DNA of 64,000 nt from Istiophorus platypterus (lineage: Eukaryota; Chordata; Actinopteri; Istiophoriformes; Istiophoridae): contig CM029119.1 of NCBI GenBank assembly GCA_016859345.1, forward strand, positions 9,322,912-9,386,911, given 5' to 3'. This document shows positions 47,498 to 60,200 of this stretch, in pieces (the first letter of the stretch is position 1; every line of letters begins with the position of its first letter). Position numbers and translations under genes: made by a program. The notes below the pieces were generated by a model. It did not search any database, had not been told where the DNA came from, and was given only the letters and a program-made list of their open reading frames with translations.

Positions 47498-50400
47498 AAA
47501 GCTCTGGGGAGCGCCTTGCTTTCTGATCACTGCTGCAGGTCTTTTCTGTGGAAATGATTATGCATAATGCAAAACTTTCAGTGTTCAAGGACACATCTTT
47601 TGCTGTTGCTTTATTTTAGGAAAGGCATATTCCTTTTTATACCTTTTACACAGGTATTAAATATCCCTATGTTGAAAAAGTATATTGAATGAAAAGAGAG
47701 AATACCATATTCAACACTCACGATCCAAAGGATATGCTTTATAAATTACTTGTTTTGGGTTTCTGGCATTGTGACATCTCTAAATTAAGACCTTTTTGAT
47801 TGTGTTATTTCATTATCCAAAGACTTATTTTTGGCCAAAACTGAGTGTGAGAATCGAGGCAGTCTGATGACAGGACTGCTCACTTTACTCTCAACTTCAT
47901 CTGAGACTTGATTTGATGGATGAGTGACCACTTACTCCCTGAACAGATTATTCTGTTCCCCCAAAGAAGCCATGAAATAGATCTAGGTGGTAGTGGATTT
48001 TAAACTCCTGACTGCTTTGTGTCATATCTGTCCAAAAAGTTAGAGGAGTCTGGGTCAAGTAAGAAAAAACCTTCTTGCATACGTTTGGTTGTTTTAGGTA
48101 TTCAGATATTTATCTGCAGTTATCCAATTTTTTTTTTTTTTTTTGAATCCTAACTTGACCCTGCATCTATTGCTGGTGTATAAAGCATGACAAATCAGTT
48201 GGGTACTTTTTATTTACCTGATATTTACAAAAAAAGAAAAGGTGGGGGGTTGGGGAGACCCCACAATACAACTAAATCACATTTGATTATTGTAGACTGA
48301 AAGGAATATTCCAAATGTAGGACTTGGGTACCATCAGTGCCTAAAGGCTTCATCTCATGCATTCCTGCTTTAAAAGTTGTTCAGATGTTTTTTGTCCTCA
48401 TCTTGTTTACTTGCAGAAAAGTAACTTGTGCATGTGTTAATGGATAAAATCTTATTCCTTGATGTTTAAATGTGTGCTTGATATGTTAATAGTTTTGAGG
48501 TTTGAGGCCTAGTTGACTACCTAACCAGTTTTAGTGGTGTAGATTTGTCATCTGAAACGTTTCTTTTAAGATGTTCCCTTCCTTCTGCCAAGCTGACAAG
48601 TTGATGAGATAGATTTATTTCTGGTAGACATGTTTGCACAAATTGAACTGCTACGTTTGAGTCGCAATTCTTATTTTTATATTCATTTTTTGTACTTCAT
48701 TGTAAATTCAAGAGTAGTAATGTGTATTTTCTACATCATTTTTCAATTACCTGCAACATAAGCTAAAAAAAAGGAAAAAAACCCAGTTACTATTAGTTTC
48801 GTTCTGTCAATATAATTTAGGCAGGTGTTACATGAGACATTGTATCAGGTGGATTTTTATGCACTTCAGGAGAGGGTTTTATACGGAGGGACATACGTTA
48901 CTCCTGGGTTTACCGTTTCTGACAGTTTTGTTTGTGTGTGCATGTGGATGGAAAGTTAACTAGTCTGACTGTTTGACCTATTTCTACTAGTTTTAGTATC
49001 CTGCTGAAATTGTGATGCCTTAGAACATTGTCTGTTTCCAAATAAGCCTCATTGTCAATGTTTAATGAGTCTGCATGGATGCTGGGGACGTGCTGTTATC
49101 TCAGGTTCTGTTTTCTGTCCACATACACATGACTGATTACGTGTTGTCTTTGTGATTATTAAATTAGTCTTAAGTCATAATGCTGGTCTGAATTTCCATT
49201 TTTGAAGTTTCCAATTTTTTTCCCCCCTTTTGCAGTGATTTTTGTCACTGTGGAATCGAAACATGGGTTTTGAAAATAGAAAAACAAAACCTGTGTACCA
49301 GTTATACAGGATGTGCAGTTTTTGCAACTTGGTCTACACACTGTTAGGTCAACAGTGGTTTTGCAAGTTCTTGTCAGTAAACCGTGACATTTAAGATCAT
49401 ACACTTTCTCAATCAGAACTTACTTTTAAATTCACATTAACTTACCTCTATGACAATTTATGGCCCGTTTTGAGTTGTCTTTTTTTCCTGTGACAGCTCA
49501 ATCTTTTAAAATCCTCACTTCTTTGTCCTCTTTTACTTATTGCAGTGCTGTTCAGTTATTTCTAAATCCACTATTTTAAGTGGGGAATTGCAACAACTTG
49601 GAAAAATCAAAGAGTTAAGATTAATCAAGATGCTTTGTTGGATCTTAGCAAATAGTCCTCAAACAAAAGTGCTGAGCAGTCTCTGTTTCCCGCTTCATGA
49701 ATATGAGGATTTGCTGCTTTTCTTTCCAGTATACAATATACATGTTTGCCCCAAGAGCTAAAAGGCCTTGCTTCTAAATAGTGGCTGAGCAGCTCTTATA
49801 TTTCTGTCATAGTGCAAACTACATCTTCATAGAGGTTCTCAAACACAATGACATGGAGACACATAGACAATGAAACTAATAAATGAATAAAAAGTTGCTG
49901 GCTCTGGAGCTTTTGAACATGTCACTTGATCTTCTTGGCCGAAAAAGATTTCCCATTTGTAACAAATTTTATTTTAGATTTTTTTCTGAGTAGTTTAGGA
50001 ACTTTTCAATTTTTATTTTTTATTTTTTCTTATTTTTTTTTTTTTTTTTTTTTTAGTGGCTTTTAAGCCAACGTGAAGGAGCGGAAGCACAGAAAAAGGA
50101 ACCGTGAGCTCTGAGCTTCGATTTGATATGATGGAAACCCCCATAACCGCTGCTCAGAGGGTTGTAAACTCGAATCAGAGTATATGTGAGCATATTGTGG
50201 GCTTATGCTTTCGTCTCCTGGGGTTTACATTGATATAACTGCTTCTATTTTCTGTAGAACTGACGCTTTTTTTAAAAAAAATAAAATAAATATCACTATC
50301 AGTATTTATCTCAACGAAGATCTTTAACCTGAGATCAGGAAAAGGCGTTTGCACCTGCTGCCCGCACGCGTTGTTTCCTATACAGCCCTGCAGAATTACA

Positions 50401-50500
50401 GATGTGCAGCTGTTGTTTCGTTGCATTGTGGGATTGGCTGCCGGTAGAGGAGATAGTGTGCAAGTCAGTGTACGTTCAGGCCTGTAGGGCACTGCAAGAG
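47498..50500. other. fam117a 3'UTR and intergenic region
   Basis: Long AT-rich region. Two adjacent AATAAA hexamers at 49878-49883 and 49886-49891 could end a fam117a 3'UTR of about 2.4 kb. A long T tract runs at about 50026-50055. No other gene was recognised. Confidence 0.45.
49878..49891 (+). terminator. fam117a: tandem candidate fam117a poly(A) signals
   Basis: Two overlapping-range AATAAA hexamers, two bases apart, about 2.4 kb past the fam117a stop. The T tract after 50026 could serve as downstream element. Earlier signals are possible. Confidence 0.4.
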
Positions 50501-50501
50501 A

Positions 50502-50553
50502 TCCCTCCTCCTCCTCCTCCTCCTCCTCCTCCTCCTCCACCACCTCCTCCTCA
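50502..50553. repeat. (TCC)n tract upstream of the ndufa4-type gene
   Basis: About twelve TCC units followed by (CCA)2-(TCC)n, ending some 63 bases before the start codon. It is the second such tract next to a start codon in this window. Confidence 0.85.
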
Positions 50554-50615
50554 GCCCGCATTTTACCCGCAGATACTCACTTTTACGGACCCCGTCTGCG
50601 GGAGGATCGTCCGCC

Positions 50616-52692
50616 ATGTCGTCCGTGCTGAAGCTCGTCGCCAAACAGGTCAAGAGCCACCCGGCTGTAAGTCCCAAACCTCGTATTTTGCGTTGTAATT
50701 TGCGAGCGACCCGTTGACATTGAAACGCGTCTCCCTCGAGCGCCGGGAGGACGCGAGCGCCTGTGTGTGTGCCGGGCACGCTCCCGTTTCCCCGGATCTC
50801 TCTATAATCATCCGATGATTTATTCACCTCGGTGGCATTTATTAATAAAACAAAAGAAAACGGTAAGAAACAGTCTTCCATAATTCGTGCATAGGTTGGA
50901 ATGGCCGGGAAAATGCAATATATACATATATAACAGTGGCTTATGTGACATATCCAACTGATGTCAAATTCCTGGACAGGATGATAAAGGACAATTTGTG
51001 TGTTTTTCCTCTATTATCTCGCCCCTATGACTAATATCTCTGTGACCGTCCTCCCCGCCCCTCGTAAGGACACACAGGGGGTTTTTTGCGCCGTCACCCT
51101 CTAAGCTTCATTTTGGCAGCGTCGAAAGATGGAATAAACACCTGCAATGCGAAGGCAGGAAACGGGGACGCGGGGGGGAGAGACCGCGTCGTGGGCGACC
51201 CTCCGGACCGAGGGTCCCGGGGAAGGGTCCGCGGACCGAGAAGGCTGCGTCCACGGCCATGTATGTGGGCCGCCGCGGCACGTATGGCCTCCATACTGGG
51301 AGAGAGTTAAGGTCGACGCCTGTGGAGGGTCTGCTGCTCATCAGGGGGCGACGGGGTGAAACGGGTATTAATAGACCGCCGGGTAGATGTGTTTTTGTCC
51401 CCTTCTGCACAATGGGAACCGTCCTTTAGGTGAAACGCTGTGGTGTCTTAACTCATAGTTATTGTCAGTTGACTTTGGGGGAAAATGTAACATAGATAAA
51501 CATGGAAACCCTGTGTACTGTATAGTTACAATAGTATGACAGTTGTGATTAGCCTTAAGTGGCTGCTATTCTCAAATCTCATCAGTTCACATGATTCTTT
51601 TTATATATTTTTATATACTGTATATACTGTATCCATTTGGTGTTTGTATATCTCTCTCTCTCTCTCTCTCTCTATCTATATATATCTATATATAGATATA
51701 TATACATACACACAGACACACATGTGCTGTATATATGCTGTACACTACTCCCACTTCACATCTGTAAATTTGCAGCTGGAATGGAATAAAACAAGCCCAA
51801 CAATTGTTTTCAATAATTGGATAGTTTTGCCAATTAAAATTATTCAAATAAAACAAGGGGGGAAAAAAACACTTTTTGGATGAACTGTTCACAGCTTGTA
51901 GACACGGGCATCCTGGGACAAGCGGTCACAAATAGAAATATTCGTTTGTTTCGAGCCAAAAAGGTTCATATCTGTAAACTGTAGTAATATGAACTAATGT
52001 GAACAACAGCGAATGTTTGTTGCCTTGACTTAAATCATTTCAGTGATTTTGTTTTTTTTGCCCATCAGCTGATCCCCCTCTTCATCTTCATCGGTGGAGG
52101 AGTAACTATGAGCATCACGTACCTGGGTCGACTGGCTCTGAAAAACCCTGATGTCTCGTAAGTACGAATGATGCTTGAAACAGTATAAATTTTTTCTTGC
52201 GGTGGATCTAACTTTTTGTCAACAACACATACTTTAAATGTCTCTTAAACTTCACTATATTTTTAAGTTTTACATGCTGGCTTGAGGAACACCAGCAACA
52301 TCAAAAATACACTGTCATATTAAAGAATTTTCTTTTCTTTTCTTTGCCTCTAGATGGGATCGCAAGAACAACCCTGAGCCCTGGAACCAAATACAGCCCA
52401 ATCAGCAGTACAAGGTAACAGCTCTCTGCACATTATTCTCTTTACACCATTTTTAGCAGACTTTTGTTTTGTTAACACATTTCGTTTTATGGCAGCTTGG
52501 TTAGATTTAAAGTACAAGTTCATTTTTGTAAAGGACTAGCTATATCTTCTCTGTTATCTCACCTCAAAGTCCATATTGCCTTCCTCCTTCTGATTGCGTA
52601 CATTTATGTACGTTTATGTGTGTGTGTGTTTCCAGCTTTTCACAGTTAACATGGACTATTCCAAGCTGAAGAAGGACAGACCTGATTTCTAA
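50616..52692 (+). CDS. ndufa4: NDUFA4-family cytochrome c oxidase subunit
   Basis: Small single-span inner-membrane subunit associated with cytochrome c oxidase (COXFA4; first described in complex I). Exons: 50616-50666, 52069-52157, 52354-52414 and 52636-52692. All phases agree for 85 residues, the usual family size (about 81-87). The order is a short basic N-terminus (KLVAKQVKSHPALIP), a transmembrane helix at about residues 18-38 (LIPLFIFIGGGVTMSITYLG), then the family signature DVSWDRKNNPEPWNQIQPNQ and the end MDYSKLKKDRPDF. Which fish paralogue (ndufa4, ndufa4l or ndufa4l2) it is cannot be settled from sequence alone; the LIPLF and MDYSKLKK wording favours NDUFA4 over NDUFA4L2. The human homologues are not on 17q, so the position next to fam117a is a fish-side arrangement. 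Confidence 0.93.
51652..51712. repeat. (TC)n-(TA)n compound microsatellite
   Basis: TC dinucleotides grade into TATA-rich repeats in intron 1 of the ndufa4-type gene. Confidence 0.85.
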
Positions 52693-54500
52693 GTCACCGT
52701 GTCCTTGCACTTCTGCCTCCGACGTTGTCGCTGGGATTAAGAGCCTTTTCGGTTTTTGCCAAATATGAAATAAACCCATGACACTAAATGAAGGTCGAGT
52801 CACACTGCCTCCTACACTCATTCAGTTAGCTTATTTCCAGTGTGAGGGGGTATGGGATAACTCGTTTATTGATGACTGTATGAATAAAGCAGGCAACCAC
52901 CTGTTTTACTGATTTAATTTATTTTGGACTTAGTTTTACATCATTAAAACTATTTCAAACACACCTCTGTCTTGCATGTGTAATTTTTAAGTATTAAGTA
53001 GCTTTGACAAAAGATTCAAACTGGTCAGAAATCACAGCGTTAGGGCTAAGCTAAAGTTGAAGTTCATATTAGTACTTTTTGTTAACATGGTATTTTGAGA
53101 CTATTATTAGTAGATCTGGAAGCATGAGAGGGATCACTTGATCTTCCTTACATGTAAGCTAATATTTAAATGCTGATAATTATCAATAATATAATAATTG
53201 TTATGATTATTAATTTTATCTGTGGTAAAATAATTAGATTTATGTAGAAGTTTCATTGGTAGAAAACTCCAGGAACATGATTCAACTTCTCAGAAAGACG
53301 AATAAAGAAAAGCACTTAAGAATTGACAGTGAGCGGTGAAAGTGAGTGAATCAGTAACCCAGGGGGCAGGGGGACCTGGATCAACAGATCATGAAGAGTG
53401 TACTCTATGTATAACATTATGTTGCAAGCATCTGAGCCAACAACCACTCAAGTTGGGGAAAGCATGGCCCTTTTCTCCTCATTGGTTGAGACTTTACAGT
53501 CTGTGAAATACACATTGGTGCTAGAGAGGAGCTGCAGCGCCTGAAAACTATACCTTGAATCATGTGACTATTGTTGTGAAACAAGTCAGGAGGGGTGATG
53601 ATAAATCTTCAGTTTAAAAAGAAAAAAAAACATTGGCCACATTAGTAAAAATCTCTTATTAACTACATCACATTTATTATTCGCTTTTTTTTCAATATTG
53701 ACCAAAAAAATGTATTGGTTTTACAAACTGTAACATCCAGATAAGACACTAAAACTCAGCTATATGACTAACTAGTCAACAACTAAGGAGTTTTTAGGGA
53801 GATTTGCATTTTATATACTCATATTAAAAACCTTTATTTATCATTCAGCAAATTTCTAAAACTTTACTCTTTATGAAAAATGGGTTTATAATAGGCATGT
53901 CGACTTTTCTCCTGTCTTTGCTTGGTATACAGGTAACATTTTCCTTTAAAGATAGCACAACATTAGGTTTATTGCTTCTCAATTAGTGTATGACTGGGCC
54001 CTGTAGCTTTGAAGAGTGTAGAATGTAGTGTTACACTATTAAAAAGAAAAATATCCTGGTGACAATTACAATTATCCTGTAGGGACAGTGGGGACAGTGT
54101 GTTTCTATCTCTGGTAAATACACATTTGAACATGTTTTTCTTTTTTTTTTTTAATAAATCAGGATCATTACAAACTTAATCACCAGTCAGTAATTTGCAA
54201 AATCCTAAAAACCAAAAGACAAGAAAACCCATCTTCTCCTAAATGTCCCTTTTTGGTTTAAGATTTGACACGTAAACTTTTTGTTCGCATTATTTTCCTT
54301 TCACATTTTCATCGTGTCTTCTTTCGTTAAATAAATCACCACATTACGTGGCGGAAAATCGATCTAAAAGCAATGTTTTCACCGACTCAGCAAAAAAAAG
54401 AAAAACATTTTAAGTATTTTTTCTCCAAACGCTCAACTCCCGCTTCTCCTTCTATTCACCGGTTGGGGGCGATAGCGAGCTGAAGGGGGGAGGAACATCT
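52693..54500. other. ndufa4-cenpt intergenic region
   Basis: It holds the ndufa4-type 3'UTR, with AATAAA at 52769-52774 about 80 bases past the stop, then AT-rich sequence. Nothing coding was recognised. The right end becomes CpG-richer as the cenpt promoter. Confidence 0.5.
52769..52774 (+). terminator. ndufa4: ndufa4-type poly(A) signal
   Basis: AATAAA about 80 bases after the stop codon, giving the short 3'UTR usual for small respiratory subunits. Confidence 0.7.
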
Positions 54501-54509
54501 TCTCGCGAG
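54501..54509. promoter_or_regulatory. cenpt: TCTCGCGAG element in the cenpt promoter
   Basis: A near-palindromic CGCG element (consensus TCTCGCGAGA) found in TATA-less, often cell-cycle or housekeeping promoters. It is about 290 bases upstream of the cenpt start, with further CpG-rich sequence (aacgcggg) between. Confidence 0.45.
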
Positions 54510-54797
54510 CTTTCACTTTAAAAATAACGCGGGACAATGCGAGGACTGAATCCGTTGAGTTCGATAATAACAGACAGACAACAGAAGCTAAATGATGTTT
54601 AACTAGATAAAACCTCCAATAAATGACACGGGCCTTTGCTCGGCCCCGCATTTTGACTCGGAGTTCTTCTGCTAAAATCGGCCGAATCGTAAAAAGCCGC
54701 ATTTTTGGCACGTTGACGCTACCGTCTCGCCGCTTTTTCAATAGTTTGTTAGCTAACATCAGCTAACCAGCTGACCAACGGCTACTCTTGTCTCTAA

Positions 54798-57197
54798 ATG
54801 GATCTGATTGAGGATTTATCTGCTCGGGTCCTGCTGAAAAATATCCTCAGCACCGAGCCACCGAGGACCCCCATCGCCGGCAGGTACTTCAACAGCAGCT
54901 TTTCTGGCAAAGAAATCGTAAAAATCGTATTTCAGTTCTCGACGTGGCTTGTGAGCCCTAAGTCGGTTGAAAGAAAACTATGGAAACTTATCAAGGATAC
55001 TGTAACAAAACGGAAACGGGTGTTGGGCGTTGTTATGCCGAGTTGCCACAGAAATACTTGATCTTTAAAAACGTCTCAGAGACTTTCGCATTCAGTATTA
55101 AATTGATTTTGAGCTGTCTCGTCTTTAGCGCCTCCACAGAACAGAGAACCAGCGAGACCCGGCGTAGCCCCAGACTGAGCAAGAGAGATGCTGGAGCCCA
55201 AACCCCAAAGGACATCCTGAGACGCAGCTTGAAGCATAAAATTCGTGATGTGAGGCGAAAGAAGAGTGTATATGCTCATAATGGACATGTTGAGTTTCCA
55301 GGAGGCTGATCTGTCTACCTTCTTTCCAGAGTATAACCAGGAAATCCCTGCCTGCTACTAAAAGGAGGACTGCCTCGGTCGTAGTCAGGAAGACAAACAC
55401 TCCTGCCTCAGCCTCAATGCTGTTGGATAATGGAGACACACCGAGGCACATCCTCAGGAACATCCTACTGACAGGTGTGTGCATGGACCCAACTTTCTGA
55501 CTTTCTTTGCGCATTGTGTTGAAGCTGTCTGTTGTTCTTTTTAACCGTGTGCTTTGTCATTTGATTCAGAGCCTGTTAAGTCCCCAGTTGTTCATGACAA
55601 AGCTGCGTCAGAGGAGCCGCAGCTGCCTTTAGACGACTCCAGCAGTACCACCAAGCGTCATAGGTGAGCTGTGTGTGTAACAGGATGTTGCTGACAATTA
55701 GTTAGTCAATTCAGTAGCATTTAAAATACCTGCATTAATGTTAGTTGTGTGGAATCAACTTTTTTTTTTTTACCATTGTGGGACTGTAACAAAATCCCAT
55801 GTAACCTGCTGTCTCTGCAGCAATATCGACTGTTTGTATGCAACTGGCTGAATTATTTTGTGTGTACATGTAACATGTTTGTATTTTCTTGACTTTCAGT
55901 GTTGAGCTCTCAGGGCTGGATCTGCCCGATTTAACTATTGGCAACATAGCAAGCACTGCAAAGGGACTGAGCAGAAAGAGGCCACGTCGGAGCCTTAATG
56001 TAACAGCTTTTGAAAAACGACTAAGAGAAGGAAATGGTAATGTTGAAGCTAATTATTGGAAGGGATTGTATAAGATCCTATCTATCATATATAATTGTTA
56101 TTGTAAATTCATATATTTACCTTTGGGTTGAGGTGTTGTTGCTGCTGCATTCCACAAGAATGGAAAATTGTGTTAGGAAACATTTGCGCTGTATCAGTAA
56201 ACAGTTATCAGTGCATGATTTACTGGTTAGCTGATAGATGCTTATGTTTACAGATGTTGAAGAGGAAAATGAAGAATCAATAGGCAACCATCCATCACTT
56301 TCTTTGTCAAGGTAAATGTCATTAAAAAAAATCTGCATTGTTGCGTATTTTTTATGGTCATATTTTTAACAAATAAAAAATTGACTGTGATCATGCCTTG
56401 GGCTTTGCAGTGATATTAATTAAATATCTTTGTGATTTTACAATAATTACATTCCTGCTAACCATGTTAATGAGGGAATAACTCATAACTATATGGTCTG
56501 TCCAATCTGTTTTTGCAGTTGTACCTCTTTGAGTCTAAAAACACCCTTTGTGGAAGTTCACACTGAGAAAAGAGGTCTGCAGAGAAAAGTTTCCAACCGT
56601 CGAAAAATCACAGAGGAAGAATTTGGTGCTGCTGTGAATAAACGACATGGGGAGGGAGGTGAGGATGGTGATTAAAATATTCTCCTACACCTACTAAATT
56701 TTCCCTTTTGCCTCATGTATGATCATATGTATAACAAGTCGATAAGAGTGCTGATCATTCATTTATTAGTTATCTTTGTTTGTTAACCATTTAAACTGTA
56801 AACTGTCAAATCATAAAATTGACCCATTAATTGTAAACAGAAAATGTTTTTTAAGAGTTCTTACTGAAACTTACTAGCAACCATACAACCCAATGATATA
56901 AGAAAAGGAAAAGCAAGCTAATACCATCATAGCTTTTGCTGATGATTTTGGTTTTGATTAAAACTGACAAAGGCAATTAATTAATTGCATATCTTATACA
57001 TATACAATTGAATAATTGATTCACTGACTAACAGTTTCAATATCAGGGTATTTTATGCTTCAAAACCACACTCTGGTGTATTCAGACCTGTTATAGAGTT
57101 TTTTTAAATGCCAATTTCAAAAATCAGGCCTGTTTACATGAACAAATAGGTAGGAGGAAGCAGAGGTAGTTTGTACCTTTCTGAGAGGGAGGCGCAA

Positions 57198-57235
<38 letters not shown>

Positions 57236-60200
57236 ATGCGTGTGTGTGTATAAAAGAATGTGAGTTATCTGCAGCCACCTTGTTCAGTGTTGCTTTAAAT
57301 GCTCTTATTTCCTTCACCTCCCTTCCTGTCACCCAGGAATTAGCAGCTTTGCAAAGGTGGAAAGGGATCCCAATGAGACCACCTACTCTGAGGGCTTCAA
57401 CCTTGGCCTGACTCAGCTCAGTGAACCTGATATCACAACTGACATCGTCAACTCTGACACAGCCCTCTACACCCAGTCTGATGCCATGACCTCCAACTTT
57501 TCCAGTGTTGCAATGCAGGACAGACCCACAGTGATGACTTTTCAGCTTCAGAGAGAGATAAGAGACCTGAAGCAGATTGAAGAGAAGCAGAGCAAGCTTG
57601 GGAAAGAGAAGTCATTGAGTGTGTTTCCAGCAGAGGGGGGGGTTGTTACAGAACCTCAAAATGAAGAATGTATTTCTGAGTCTCAGTCAAAAAGAGATGT
57701 GGATGCAGCTGAATGTCAAAAGGAGGAAGGATACCATATAGCCAACAGTCAACTTGAAGATGCTGCAGTCACATTGAAATCTCAGGAAGATGATACAGAA
57801 GATGATACAGCTGAGTCTGAGGAAAAGGAGAGGCTATTGGAAGCTCAAATAGAAGATGAAGGTGGAGCTGATCCTCAACCTGAAAGGGATTTTGCAAGTA
57901 AGTCTCAGTCTGGGGAGGAAGAGGTTGTACCTGACTCCGAAACTGAAGAAGAGCAAGGTGGAGTTGATTCCCAGCCTGAAGAGGATGGTTCAGCCAGGTC
58001 TGAGTTGGAGGAAGAGATGGTTGCACCAGACTCTCAAACTGAAGAAAAGCAGGAGGGTGCAGCCGAATCTCAAACTGAAGATGAAGATGAAGAAGAAGGT
58101 GCAGTTGATTCTCATTCTGAGGGGAATGTTGAGTCTCTGACTGAAGATAAGCATGATAGGAAGCAGGGGGAGGAAAAGGGCGAGCAGGCATCCGAGCTTG
58201 AACATGACTTGGAACACATCAGTCGAAGGGCTCATGGCTCTGAGGTTGGATTCATTATACCTATTGCAGACGCCACAGAGGCAGGTAAGATCATAAAAGG
58301 TTAAGGTCTCACTATAGATGACAGGGATGCAACTAATAATTGTTATCATTTTCAGTTTTCTTTTTTTAGTTATTATTATTTTTGATAGCTGATGGTGAGG
58401 AAATGCCCATCACCGGCTCCCAGAGCCCAACCAACAGTTCAAAACCCCAAAATATTCAATTCACATAAAAACAACAAATCCTCACATTCGAAAAGCTGAG
58501 ACCAGGGAACCTTTGGCATTTTAGGTCAAAAATCAACTAAAGGACTCAATGATTATCAAATTGTTGGTGATTAATTTTAATTACTAGAGATAAATTCACT
58601 CATTGCTTCAATAACAGTATGGATAATGGTATATTTATATTATCAGTTGACTATTAGAAGATGGACAAAATGTATATAATATACATTGTGTCTGTACTGT
58701 GATTAAGTGAACAAATGACATAAACTAAGAACTGGGTTATAGTTAATAAAAGATTCATAACATCTAGGAACTATGTCGATACTTATCATGATACTGCTTA
58801 GAATATCATGCCTATTGGTCTGGCTGATAGTAAATATATTGGACTGAACGATCATTACAATTTGTTTTACATATTTTCCAGCACTAAATAAACTGTCTGA
58901 CAGAAAAACGCTTCTTGTTCAGAGGCTGAGCCTGATGCTGACAAAGAGGACTCCTTTCATCTTCTGGAGGTGACAAGTAACAACGAAGAGAGTGGCCACC
59001 TACATGATGCTTCACCTGAAGAAGCTGCTGCTCAGGACCCCGCTGAACAGGAGGAAGAGTTGGAGGATGAAGAAGATAGTGAAGAGATTGAGGGTCAGTC
59101 TCCGTTTTTTTTCTTCTTTTCTTTTTGTGTGTGTATATCATTTTAAACAAGTGAGAAGATTATAATGTATTGTTTTGTTTTTCAGAGTTCCCTTGTAAGA
59201 CTCCAGCATTTGTTAGAGAGAAAAGGGACTTTTTTCACCGTGACCCTCTGGCCTCTCCTGTTCTTAAGAATATACAAACCAGGCAAGTTGCACTTCCTGC
59301 TACAGTGGAACATCTAGTCCCTTTATCTGAAAAACTTGCTGAATTTTCATACTGTAACAACACACATTAAAAGGGTCCCTGGCTGATAAAACACTGTCCA
59401 ACTTGTGAATAATGTCAAATACAGTTTTTAAAAAAAAAAAAAAAAAGAAATAAAGAAAACATTAACTTTTGTGTTTCTCTGGAAGGCAAAAACAAGGTCA
59501 ATTTGAATATGCAGATTTTATTTAACATCTTTTCTGTTATTGACAAGTTCTTTGAATGTCTGTTATATCAACAGTAGTACAATTGAAGCTTTACCTGCAG
59601 CTAAACCTAAGAAGGTGCAACAGAGAAAGAGAGGGCCAGCTAAGAAAGAAGCAGGCCTTCCAAAGAACTACCTTATGGGCGTGTTCAGACACTTTGCCAA
59701 AACAAAGGTCTCTGCCGACGTTTACCCGGCCCTAAAAGAAATGTAAGTAACTATGACTAAAGAGGTTTTAAGTTTAAAAGTGTTGGAACAAATGAAGCAA
59801 CATGTGGATACTGAGACAGTTTTTTTAACCACATAACTGAAAGTACTGCAATGATTTCAAAGCCAGTTAGCATTTTTAAGTTTTTTGTTTGGTAAATATG
59901 TCACTGTTCCAATAACTGATGCATGTGGTCATTTAAACAGAATGGATAAATTCTTTGACCGACTGGCGGATGACTTGGTGACGTTCGCAGGACATGCAAA
60001 GAGAAAAACCATAGAGGTGGAGGATGCTGAACTTCTGTTGAAAAGGTGAGTGCATTTTGTGCTCAAGTGAGCATGCATGTGGTTTTAGGATTAATGACTT
60101 TTGTGATCAAACATTTTTTAATGTTACAAAGTCATCATTTAAAATGTAATTTTAAACTTAATTGGAAAAAAAACAGACAAAGAGAACATAAAGGGTGCTA

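Noticed and set aside
50175..50881. minus-strand frames with poly-Glu and poly-Arg over the ndufa4 leader
   Set aside because: Translation of the TCC microsatellite on the opposite strand.
54433..54759. 108-codon minus-strand frame upstream of cenpt
   Set aside because: Overlaps the cenpt promoter; basic composition without family match; likely chance.
57769..58191. 140-codon minus-strand frame opposite cenpt exon 8
   Set aside because: Shadow of the acidic repeat; composition mirrors the coding strand.
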